Shown: positions 48,218-59,600 of the stretch, in pieces
Position numbering within the stretch: the stretch's first letter is position 1
Layout of the letters: each line of letters starts with the position of its first letter
Assembly (NCBI GenBank): GCA_033297075.1
Contig: MU858164.1
Location: 53,686-117,685 of the forward strand
DNA: 64,000 bases
Origin: Rhypophila decipiens
Taxonomy: Eukaryota > Ascomycota > Sordariomycetes > Sordariales > Naviculisporaceae
Direction: 5' to 3'
Program-made: the position numbers and the translations under genes
Notes under the pieces: model-generated
The model's database searches: none
Seen by the model: only the letters and a program-made list of their open reading frames with translations
What the model was told of the DNA's origin: nothing

Positions 48218-49861
48218 TCAAGCCTTCCGTTCCTTGAACAAGACTGGCAGAGCCATATTAGCTTTCAATACCAAATTCCGAACCACCATCTTTGGTACCT
48301 TTTCGTCTTTCTCAGCCACCTTGAAGTCATAGTTGGTGAGAAGATGTACCATGATCAGTTTGAGCGACTCCTGAGCAAAGAAGCGTCCAGGGCATGCATG
48401 TACCCCACTACCAAAGTGCAGCAGGTCGTCAGTCACAGATGTGAAGCGGAAGTGCTGCGAATCACCATCGTAAGCCTCGCGCTTGCGCAGGTGCCGTTTG
48501 GGGTCGAATGTCTCGGGGTCTGGGTGGAAGTCTGGATCGTGGCCTTGATGATAGCCGAGGAAGGCTATAGTGGCGCCGGCTGGGATTGAGAAGCCGTCGC
48601 TGAAGGTCCATGGAACTTGGGCTATCCGTTGGAGGGACAGGACTTGGAATCATGTCAGTTTTGCTTTGCACAAAAGGCCCTTCTGTGCTAGCTTCAAGAC
48701 GTACCTTGGGCAAATGCGTGGAACCGAGCGCTCTCCCTCATAAAACTGTCGAGAAGTCGCAGCTCTCCCAGCGTCTGCCTCGTCCAGGGACCAGAATTCG
48801 CACTCCGCACTCGGTCAACCTCTTGTCTTATTTCCTCGGCCGCCTCAGGGTGCGCTATCAGATCAAGCAGAATTGTGAGAGCAGCGCTCGACGTGCTATG
48901 GATGGAAGCAAACACAAGAGTCACCAACTTTTGCTGAACCATATCAGGAGTCAGAGTCTCTCCTTTGTCCATGTAAATATCCGCCAACCACTGGACCCCG
49001 TCCTCAAAGTGTCTTGAGCCACGCTCGGATTTGAGCTGGTCCTTGGACGCGGCGAGCCGAGCCTCAAGCGGTTCCCGTAGGAGCTCACCAGCGACTTGTC
49101 GATCTTTGGCCATGGACTTGACGTCGCTGTCGAGATACTTGGCCAGCCAGAGCAAGGAAGCCGGGTATCTCGCCCGAACCTTGTCCAAGGTCGCGTTAAC
49201 CTTGTGGACATAGCCAAGCGTCAACTTCTGCCACTCCGACTCACGACTCCCAATCTCCTCTCCCACAAAGACCCACGCCGACATGTTGGCAAACACCTGC
49301 ATGATAACTATGTAGGGCATGGCTACCTCGGTCCAGTCGGTGCAATCCGGCATGAGCTTTTCAAATGTCCCAACGCAGGCTTCCTGCATCAGTGCGATCT
49401 TGGAACCTAATGCCTTGTTCAGGCCAATCCTTGCAGACATGGCACCCTCGTGGGACAAGAGAGGAATGCCGAGCTGGGTCATGCTACCTAGCTTGTCGAT
49501 AAAGTCGTAGAAGCTGAAGCGGCTTGTGGGGGCCCATTTTACCTCGTCCAGGTACTTGAATGGGAGCACGATTAGGGGCTGTTTGGGGTCAAAGGGGTTT
49601 TGGATGCGAAAGGGTAGGTCTTTTTTGGTGTACTAGGAAAAGTGTTAGTATGGTTCATGTGTTGACGTGAAGGCTACGAACCTCTTTGTAACCTTTTCCG
49701 AGCAGAACGGTTACTGTGTCGGTCTCATATCTGGCTGGAGAATTATCTCCCTCCTCAAACTCAACAAGCGGCACGTGTGAGGCCTTTGGTCTTGTTGATT
49801 TATACAGGTACCACACGCCCAGAAGCGGTAGCAAGATTGAGGACACCAAAAGAAGCGCCAT
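48218..49861 (-). CDS. Cytochrome P450 monooxygenase
   Basis: Three exons: 49861-49682, 49632-48705 and 48642-48218, with GT-AG introns of 49 and 62 bp. The product is 510 residues. A membrane anchor (LLLVSSILLPLLGVWYLY) is followed by the catalytic domain. The I-helix segment is VFASIHSTSSAAL, where the usual A/G-G-x-x-T reads ASIHST, as in ent-kaurene-oxidase-like fungal P450s. The K-helix ExxR is Glu360-Arg363 (ESAR), and the heme loop FGSGVHACPGRFF has Cys453 as thiolate ligand. All essential residues are present. It should act at the ER with a P450 reductase, oxidising a hydrophobic substrate. Its position between the MDR and methyltransferase genes, on the same strand as both, suggests oxidation of the polyketide made by the nearby PKS. 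That role is inference. Confidence 0.95.
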
Positions 49862-50770
49862 TGTGGACAGGAATGCCTCTGCGCAAAGGTGCTACTACTC
49901 TGGTGTGCAAGACAGTAGGGAGGTCGAAAATAATAGACAGCGAGAGGATAACCGAATTCAGCCGTCGTCAGGTGGATCTAGGACTACACCCCTTGACAGG
50001 TAGGTTGTTCCAAACAATGATCGTGGGGTAAGCAAGCACATTGTAACATCCCATCGCTGGAGCGGTCTGGTTCGTCACACCGTATGCGTAGTCCAACCGT
50101 CCAAAAAGCACGCCGCTGTATTTATCCAGAAAAGTGGTCCCGTCTTGATATTATCCAGAAGGATTCACCAAGAGTCCTCGGATCACATTCTGATATGCTG
50201 GTTCATGCTGGTTCACTGTTCCTGCTGCAAGTCATAACCACTAGGAATGATGCCGCCAAAGAGGAGACTTGGGTGTTCAAGGATGCGTCTATTCTTCTAG
50301 AGTAATGCTATACGTGGAAATATGTAACAGTAGTAGTCAAGTAGACAAGAATTCTCAAAGTCCGACCACAGTGCGACGGTGCGGGGTGCCGAAGTTCCCG
50401 ATCCCGACCGAACAAGGCCGGGCCTAACTCATGCAGGGAAGTGAGGTAGAATGGTTACAACAAAGTGCTCACGTCAGCCCTAGGTTCGTGGAGCAGGGGG
50501 GGGCTTGGAAACCTCGTGGGGTTGTACGACTTACAGCACAGTGATGAAATAACCCTAACCCTAGAGCACCCTAGGCAAACACGATAGACAGGGGCTCCTT
50601 CTAACCGCAAGAAAGACACGAAAATGAGCACTTTGAAACTGCATGAGATAGTTCTATCAGTTATCTATCGTACGTAGAACTAATTATTTCGCAACTGGTG
50701 TCATGTGCTGACGACATTGCCCAGCTCCCTTGATGACGCAAGTCATCATCAGTCATCATGACTAAAGACT
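49862..50770. promoter_or_regulatory. P450 upstream region
   Basis: 0.9 kb between the P450 start and the FkbM methyltransferase stop (both minus strand). It should hold the P450 promoter and the 3' flank of the methyltransferase. It contains a second telomere-like site (CCCTAA units at 50550-50563) and a repeated GTCATCAT at about 50741-50759. No gene is seen. Confidence 0.5.
50550..50563 (-). repeat. Short telomere-like repeat (CCCTAA)
   Basis: TAACCCTAACCCTA, about two units, in the opposite orientation to the array at 48111. It could be chance or a common telobox-like promoter element. Confidence 0.6.
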
Positions 50771-51696
50771 TTATAATTCTTCTCCATCGTGTCTCCTAGC
50801 AAGCACAGTATACGTGGGTGCCGTCTCGTAACTCCATGAAGCGAGCTCTCTCTCCACGTGGAACCCTTTGCTCTTCAGCAGCGCTTCAATTTCCTCGCGA
50901 AGCCCGCTCAGCTCTGCAACCTCGACAGCAGCGTTACGAACCATGTTCCAATGCCGGTCGTCGATTCCGCGTAGAACGTCCAGCTCCCAGCTCTCGACGT
51001 CGACCTTGAGAAAGTCGATCTGCTTCAGGTCCGGATAGTCGTCCAGAAACCGTGACAGCTTCTCGACAGGGACATCCACTTTCGTAGCTCCCGCGCTTGA
51101 TCGGTCTATCATGCGCTGGTAGTGTTCAGCTGGCAAAGCTTTGCGCAGGAGGTCCTTTTCCTCGGGTACAAATGTCGAGTTTCCCGGTGCGTTGGGGAAG
51201 TATGTTAGTGGTTTGGCTGGAACCGATTCAGCTCCCAAGGCACAGGCGTGAACATGGACGTCTTGGGTGGGCACGTTGTGCAGGGCGAGATTCCGTCGGA
51301 AAATGTCCAAGATCTGAGGAACCGGCTCGAATGCCAGAATGTGTGCGGAGGGGTATTTGGCTTTCATATACAGAGTGAAGAGGCCTATGTTGGCACCAGC
51401 ATCGATAATAACTGTCGAATACAAGTTAGTGACGGCCTCGTTCTTCAAGCTTGTTACCGTGGATCAAAGTGTCACATACAGGCATTGGGAGGCAATGGAG
51501 TAATATCGTAGCAGTTGTCTTGATATATTTCCTTGTAGATAAAACGAGCATCGCGCTCAGCGCCTATGTAGACGGTGAGGTCGGGGCCGAGCTCAAGGAG
51601 TCGAGGTTCCTGTTGCGACATTGCAGTGATTGTGGCTTTGCTTGCGCTGGCGTCACCCATCTCGGGCAACGACACGGACGGCATCATGACTTGCAT
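50771..51696 (-). CDS. FkbM-family SAM-dependent methyltransferase
   Basis: Two exons, 51696-51480 and 51411-50771, around a 68 bp GT-AG intron. The product is 285 residues. The SAM-binding motif I, IIDAGANIGLFTLY, begins exactly at the splice join, followed by ILAFEPVPQ (motif II acidic residue), NLALHNV and the FkbM signature FLKVDVESWELDVLRG. The first ~70 residues are a short N-terminal extension ending in a CYDITPLP sequence before the fold. FkbM-type enzymes are usually O-methyltransferases acting on hydroxyl or carboxyl groups of natural products or sugars. It diverges from the PKS gene across a 2.0 kb bidirectional promoter, the arrangement expected of a co-regulated tailoring enzyme. 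An alternative ATG at 51687 (MMPSVSLPE) would shorten it by three residues. Confidence 0.92.
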
Positions 51697-53670
51697 CTTG
51701 AATATTGTTGACAGATTTTTATTAGGGTTGGTTCATGCGGTCCTGAGAAGGCAGAACGTGCTGGAAAGACGTACAGGCCCGTATCTTTGTATACATGTGT
51801 ACGATACGGAGTACGCTGCTACAAGATATTCATGTACGTCATGACTCGCTTGGCTCTGCTCTGGTGGGGGTATCTGTTTAGTGTGAAGTCAGCCTTGGGG
51901 TGATGCCGCGATGGTAAATAGACTCTGCCCTTGTGAACCCCTATCCCTGTTTGATTCCCCTAAGGTCGCAAACGCCCCGGCGGCGTTTTAATGCTACCCT
52001 AGCACTGACGGAGTCTGTGAGGATCCCATGTGTCACAGGTCACTAGTATAGGCTGCGTACCGATACCGTTGGGGAATCCTACGCAGAGCTAAATGTATAC
52101 CAGGGTCCAAGACTGTCGGAATAATCGGGAATAATGTCCTGGACTCCTGGAATAAGGATTGATAAGGAGTACTTGGCAACGAGAATCATGTTATCGGGCC
52201 GTGACCCCCATTCTGAACGCGTCTGCGCCGGAGACCGACATCATGTTGATGAAACCACCTCGGGGCATCCAAGAACAGCAGCGCAAAAGGGCGGTGAGCA
52301 GGATCGGGATACAGTGAAGTCGTGAACGAAGAGGCAGTAACGCGAAAGAAGTTGGGAATAGACGTTATTCCCACAAACTTCAATATACTTTGGGCACAAA
52401 GACTGTTTTCTGATCTCAGAGCTGATTGCATTTACGGATGACCTCCATGGCAGCTCCTTCTTTTTCTGGTATTTAGTCATTGGGATGATGCAGGGTACAA
52501 GCAAGATAACCCTATATGCCACTGGAGGTGTACATGTACCACTCTGAATAAAGGCCCACATGATGACTGAGCTCCAAGTTGAACATTGACGGTCACGCCC
52601 GCACAGAGATAGACCGAGGAAGATTCTACCCACCTCCCACTATTCCAGGGTCTGGCCGCATTGCCCAGAATAACTGCCGCATCTGGTGATTGTAGTGGAC
52701 CCCCAAAGGAAATCTTAATCCGGGTTTCAGTGTTACACCGCGTCGACCGGAGTTTCATTGTACAACCTAATAGGTTGCCATGTATGACTGGCAGTTTTGC
52801 GGGTTTTTAGCGCTGGTGGGAGTGAATATCCCATTTAACCGGACGCTAAGATCTGACACACAGCGAATCCCCATCACTCTGTCATTCCCGTTCACGAACA
52901 ATCGCATCTCTAGCTGCCTCAAATCACCGTTTCATAACTTGGACGTACCAAGAACCTGGATCGTATTCCTTCAAGCGGGGAAACATGTTGACAAACGAAT
53001 GTGTCACCTAATTAGAGGCATGCCATCTGCATGTCAAGCCCCTCAACCTCCACAAGCCCGGTGACGACAACAATTCAGACGTGATTCCACGCCGCTTGAT
53101 CCTACCCATTGCCCGTAGTCTTTGGTCCACCGTTATATCTGTGACGCGGAATTGCGGGCACCAGGCCGGCGAGAATGACCAAGGCCGAATATCGACGACA
53201 TGGATTGCCCTGGAGACGGGGGGCAACATCACAATGATGCTTCACGATCAATGTACGCTCGACCCCGAAGGATCCGAGCTCTACGCGGAGGTAACACGCT
53301 GGGTGGATTGACAAACATCAAGACCGTCCACGAATGGAGATAGTGGTCAATCAGCCGATGAAGCTCAGTAAGGACTGCTCCATACCCATTGGTGGTGTAC
53401 TGAAATTGGGAGGTGGATAGGGGCAAGAGACCGACTTTCACAGAACCTGCGTCGGGAAGTCTCCTACCCAGTTGAGCTGAGGGTATTCATTATCCGGTGC
53501 TCTGTTAAAGCTGGTAGCACACCTCATTTCCCTGATGTTCCGGGCGGTTCGTTTGGCATAACTCGTGTAACTCTCCATCAATTTCTTCCCATCTCATCAA
53601 GAAAAAAAAACCTAGCTCCATACCTGACCGCACAATCGTTCAAGTGAGGTCAACCATCAACTCCTTCATC
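51697..53670. promoter_or_regulatory. Bidirectional region between methyltransferase and PKS genes
   Basis: 2.0 kb between the divergent starts of the FkbM methyltransferase and the PKS. No protein gene is supportable. The last 100 bp before the PKS ATG are pyrimidine-rich (TTTCTTCCCATCTCATC) with an A9 run, typical of a fungal core promoter and leader. Palindromic words such as GTACATGTAC (52530-52539) occur, but I cannot assign a regulator. Confidence 0.5.
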
Positions 53671-56600
53671 ATGGTAGCAGACTCGGAACCTGAGGCCATT
53701 GCCATTATCGGCATCGGCTGTCGGCTCCCCGGAAATGTCGGGAGCCCCGAGGATCTCTGGCGGCTTCTGAGCACGGGCGGCTCCGGCTGGCGCCATGTCC
53801 CGGCCGATCGCTGGAATGCAGATTCCTTCTACCACCCCGAGGCCACCACCATTCAGTCCTACAACACCAAGAGCGGATACTTCTTGTCTCAAGACGTTGC
53901 TGACTTTGACTCGAGATTCTTTGGCTTCGGCTCGCACGAGGCTGACGTGACGGACCCTCAGCAGAGGATCCTCCTGGAGACCACCTACGAGGCCTTGGAA
54001 AATGCTGGCATTCCGATTGAGAGTCTCAAGGGCTCTGATACTGCCGTGTATGCTGCTATGTTTGCCCGTGACTATGACAGAATGGGATATAAAAATCTTG
54101 AGAGCCTGTCAAAGTTCCACATTGGTGGCACTGGCGAGGCCATTATTGCGAATCGAATTTCCCATTTCTTTGATCTCAGGGGTATCTCCATGACTATCGA
54201 TACCGGATGCGTGAGTCTTTTCGTCTCTGATCTTGATGGCTCCAATGCTAACCCATTTGCCTCCTCTCCAGTCTGGCAGTTTGGTTGCGCTCCATGAAGC
54301 CTGCCTTACCCTGAGAACAGGGCAATCCAGAATGGCCATCGTGGGTGGCACCGAGGTTCTGCTACACCCTGATCAGAACGTCTCTATGAGTTCGGGAGGG
54401 TACGTGGGCCCTAGAACCTTGCCCTATTATCTTTTACGCCTTACCCTTCGGTTGAAGCTAATGCTGACTAACTTCACAGCATGCTCAACTCTGAGGGCAA
54501 GTGCTTCACCTGGGACAGCAGAGGATCAGGCTACGGTCGTGGCGAAGGCGTGGCCACGGTCATCATCAAGCGGCTGCAGGATGCCCTCCAAGACGGCGAC
54601 ACAGTCCACGCTGTCATTCGCAATTCCGGAGCCAACCAGGACGGCAAGACACTCGGAGTCACACTCCCGAACCCTGACGCCCAGGAAGCCTTGATACGGA
54701 GCGTCTATGCCGGTGCTCGTCTTGACCCCAGCGAGACGCTCTATGTCGAGGCTCACGGCACGGGGACCGTAGTCGGTGACAAGGCCGAGATCCAGGCTCT
54801 CAGCAATGTCTTTACCCAAAAGCCTAGACGCCGGAATCTATACGTGGGCTCCGTCAAGACCAACATTGGGCACTTGGAAGCGACTAGCGGTATTGCGGGG
54901 CTTATCAAGGCCATCTTGGTACTCAAGAAGCAGCAGATCCCACCTAATCTGAACTTTATCAAACCCAAGCCGGGGCTTATGCTGGAAGAGAGGCAGATTT
55001 CGGCAAGTCAAATCCTAGCCTCTCCTGGACCAGCCTGTCTTGCTAATCTTTGTTTTCCAGGTGCCCTTGGAGCTTCTTCCTCTGGTTCCCGAAGGCGAGT
55101 CGGGAGCGGTCAGAGTGTCGCTCAACTCGTTTGGCTACGGCGGCACAAACTGCCATGTTATCTTGGAATCCTTGGACCAATTCCTTTCCACCAGCGTGTC
55201 CCATGTCTCTAACGGCACCAACGGAACAACCGGCATCAATGGGACGAATGGAACCAATGGCACCAACGGCGTCAATGGAAATGCCCTCCCAACAAGAATG
55301 CCGCTGGTTTTCCCACTCTCGGCCAGCTCAGAGGCCGCTCTTGATGCCATGCCCGGTCAACTCTTGAAGTGGCTTGAGGATCGGAACGCTTCGGATTCCG
55401 ACCTGAGAGATCTCTCATATACGCTCGCATGTCGCAGATCACTGTTCAAGTGGAGGAAGGCTTATGTGGCATCAGACTTGACCCAACTGACGACAGCACT
55501 GAGCGAAGCCAAAGTCTCCAAGACTCGTGGTGCTCCGTCTTCTAAAATCGCCTTTGTCTTCACTGGTCAAGGTGCCCAGTGGGCAGGCATGGGCGCCGAG
55601 CTCATTGCTTCCTCCAAGACCTTCAAACATTCCATCGAGGAGTCGTCGCGGATACTCAAAGACGTCGGTTGCGAGTGGGACCTTGTCCACGAGCTGACTA
55701 GAACGGATGCTGGGTCGCGCATCAACGAGAGCGAGCTCGCCCAGCCCACAACGACCATCATCCAAATGGCCTTGGTGGATACGCTTGCCGAGTTGGGCAT
55801 CAGGCCCAAGTTTGTTGTAGGCCACAGCTCTGGCGAAATTGCAGCAGCATATGCTGCTGGGGCTCTTGGACGAGATGGCGCCGTCAAGTCGTAAGTAAAT
55901 TGTTCTCGCACACTATTTAGTGGTCTGTTACTGACTATCATCCTAGCGCATACTCCCGGGGACGATATTCATCCATTGCCAAGAAGCTCAACACTTTACC
56001 CGGCTCCATGTTGGCCACAGGATATGGCGAGCAAGCTGCAGTCCAGACAATCAAGGCAGCCAACCTTGATGCCGACAAAGGTCGGGTTACTGTCGCCTGC
56101 GTCAACAGCCCGGCCAGTACTACACTATCTGGAGATGAGCCCGCCATCGACTACATCCAGGACATGCTCATCACCGGCGGTGTGTTTGCACGCAAGCTCA
56201 AGGTCGAAACGGCCTATCACTCCCATCATATGGAGAAGGTGGCAGCCTCATACTTGGAGTCACTCGGAGAACTTGCTAATGACGCTGTCCAAGAAGACAT
56301 TAAATTCTTCTCGTCCGTTACAGGAGCCCCCAAGACCTCTGGCTTCGGACCAGCATACTGGGTCGAGAATCTTGTCTCGCAGGTTCGCTTCAAAGACGCA
56401 ATGACTGGTCTTCTCCAGAGCATGAAAGAGACTGGATCACAACAAGACGCCAATATCCTGATCGAAATCGGCCCCCACTCAGCGTTGCAAGGCCCCATCA
56501 ACCAGATCCTCTCGGCCGAGTCAGGCTTCAAGTCGTCTTATCTGGCTCCCTTGTCCCGAGGCAAAAACTCTGCAGATTCCTTCTCGGCAGCCGCTGCCCG

Positions 56601-59600
56601 GTTATTCGAGCTTGGAGCCAAGGTGGAGTGGCAAAGTTGGTTTTCCCATCAGCCTGGACATGTCGCCGTTCTGGGCGATCTTCCCCCGTACCCGTGGGAT
56701 CACAGGGTCAAACACTGGGAAGAGTCGAGGCTCAGCCGGGACCACCGACTCCGCCCGTTTCCATTTCATGACCTACTCGGCGTGTACGACGTCATGAGTC
56801 CCATCGACGAGCCTCGCTGGCGTCACCACCTCAGCGTACAAAGGCTTCCCTGGCTGAAAGATCACGTTGTCGACGGGATGGTCATCTTCCCCGGTGCTGG
56901 GTACACCACCATGGCCATCGAGGCTATGAAGCAGCTCGTGCAGATGCAGAACCAAAATTCCACCGCAGAGGCCAAGATTTCCAAGACGGTCATGAGAGAT
57001 GTGCGCATTATGCGGCCAATTATCATGCCCGAGGAGTCCACCGATGGTCCCGGCGATGATATCGAGGTCCAGCTGATTCTCAGCCCTTCCAAGCTCAGCG
57101 AGAACAGTCCCTGGTACTCGGTCCGGGTCCTCTCTCTGCAGGCAGACAAGACCTGGGCAGAACATGTTTCTGGCACGATTCGAGTGGAGCTAGAGTCTGT
57201 CAATGAATCCAAGGATGCTAGTGCTTTTGGTGAAGAGCACAAAGCGGCCATCAATGAAGCCTTTGAAGCACTGGAGAGAATCCAGGCTCTCGCTCAAGAG
57301 AAGATGGACATGGCAACCTTTTACGATGACCGAAGAGCAGCAGGCAACGACTGGGGACCGAGCTTTGCCCTCCTGTCCGAAGCCTACATTGGCCCTGGTG
57401 TCGGATTTTCCAAGCTCAGCATGCCCGACATAGCTCAGTGGATGCCCGCCGAATATTTCCAGCCCCATCTCATACACCCAACCACGCTCGACGCATCCAA
57501 TCACATGCTTCCCGCCATCTTTCACCGGGAAGTCACCAATTCCCCCTTGATGCCTGTTACCACCGAGGAGTCGACCTTTTACAGCCATCTCTCAAGCAAG
57601 CCAGGTGACGAGATGGTAGTCGCCATGGACCTCAAGGCCGAGGGCAAGACTGCAGGTCGCGGAAACGTGTGGGCTTTCCAGTACGACTCTACCACGGGCA
57701 ACCTGACACTTGTGAGCTCCATCAGGGGCCTCGTGATGCGTGCAGTCGGCGAGGGAGCAAACGCCGGCGTGTCCAAGCCGTTTGAACGCAAGCACAACTA
57801 CCAGGTATACTGGAAGGATGATCCTGACCTTCTCACCGAGTCTTCTTTTGCTCGTCTGGTCCAGCCTTATGTTGAGAAGGGTTCTGCCTTCTTGGAGCAT
57901 CTCAGCGTTACTGAAAAGGCAACAACCATTTATCTTCACAACGTCGCCCACCTGCCAATGATCCAGGATCCTTCCACCGCAGTCCTGCCCCATCTGGTCG
58001 AGTTCTCTCGCTGGATCCACGACTTTGTCACCTCAGACTACTGCCGCGAAATCTGCCAATCACTCAGCGACGAAGAGCGTGCCGACACGTTGGGAAGGTC
58101 GGACAAATCCGGCATCGAGGGCGAGATGCTTGGCGTCATCGGCCGCAATCTTGCCGCTATCCTGACAAACAGCATCAACCCGCTCGAGTTGCTCGTCGTG
58201 GACGACCTCCTGGAACGCTTCTACCAAAAAGGCCCCTTCAAGCCGCTGTACAACCAAATGGTGCAGTACATGGGCTTGTTGACCAACAAAAACCCACAAA
58301 TGAAGATTCTTGAAGTCGGTGCAGGAACGGGAAGCGCCACGCTGCCTTTGTTTGCGGCCATGGGCGATGATGCCCCTGATCTCATTCGCAGCTATACCTA
58401 CACTGACATCTCGTCTGGGTTCTTTGAGACGGCCAAGGATCGACTTGATCGCTGGAAGTCGGTGATCGAGTACAAGACGCTGGATATCACTCGGGATCCC
58501 ATGGCTCAAGGCTTCGAGGAACATGGATATGATGTGATTGTCGCATCTAATGTGTTGCATGCAACGAGGTCGATGACTGAGACCATGGCCAATGTCAGGA
58601 AGTTGCTGAAGCCCGGTGGACGATTGCTGCTTGTCGAGATCAACAGGGGCACTGCCGCCATCACCCGAATCATTGGAACCATCTTTGGCACTCTCCCCGG
58701 ATGGTGGGAATTTGATGATGGCCGGAAGGATTCACCTCTGATGTCGGTTGATGAATGGCACAAGCTGCTGTTGGAGTCGTCGTTTGGCGGCGTTGAGTTT
58801 GCATCTCCAGATTGCGACGGTCCACTGGCGCGAACATCCCTGATTGTTTCCAAGGCCATCCCCGATGAGACTAATGGCACTGCGCTGGCTGAGACGGTAC
58901 AAGTTCCCGACTCGGTCTCAGTCATCTACAACTCAGCATCACCCGTGGGACGTTCGGCAGGCGCAGCCTTGTCCGCTGATTTCCAGGAAAATGGGCTGAC
59001 AAGCTCTGGTTGCGCATGGGAGTCGCTGCCATCGATCGAGCAAGACGCCGCTGCCTCCAAACTCTACGTGGTTCTCGACAGCGCAAACTCGTCCGTCCTC
59101 CAAAGCCCCAGCCCAGAGATGTTCGCCCGCTTCCAAGACCTCCTCGTCAACTGCCGCAACATTATCTGGATCACGTTCCAAGAAGAAGGCGGACCAGAGA
59201 TGGCCCCTCTCAAAGCCCTCGCCAGCGGCATGGCCCGTGTCATTCGGCGCGAGAACGAAGGCGTCAAGTTCCTCACTGTCGACGTGAGAGACCTAGTCCG
59301 CCCAGATACTGATGCCGTCGCCCGCCTGGCCCAGCACGTCGTGCGAATCTCTCAGATACTCCTCTCCTCCGAGGCAGAGCACCGCATCACAGACGACGAG
59401 GAGTTTGCCCTCAGCGATGGCGACCGATTCTTGATTCCCCGCGTCTACGCCGACAAGCAATTCAACCAGTGGACAGACCTCGTCAATGGCCGCGCCCATC
59501 TGTCCCCTCGGCGCTTCAAGGATCCTGCCTTGCCCTTGAGAATGGAGATGGGTGCGCCTGGTCTTTTGAACAGCATCCATTTCGTACATGATACTGTTCC

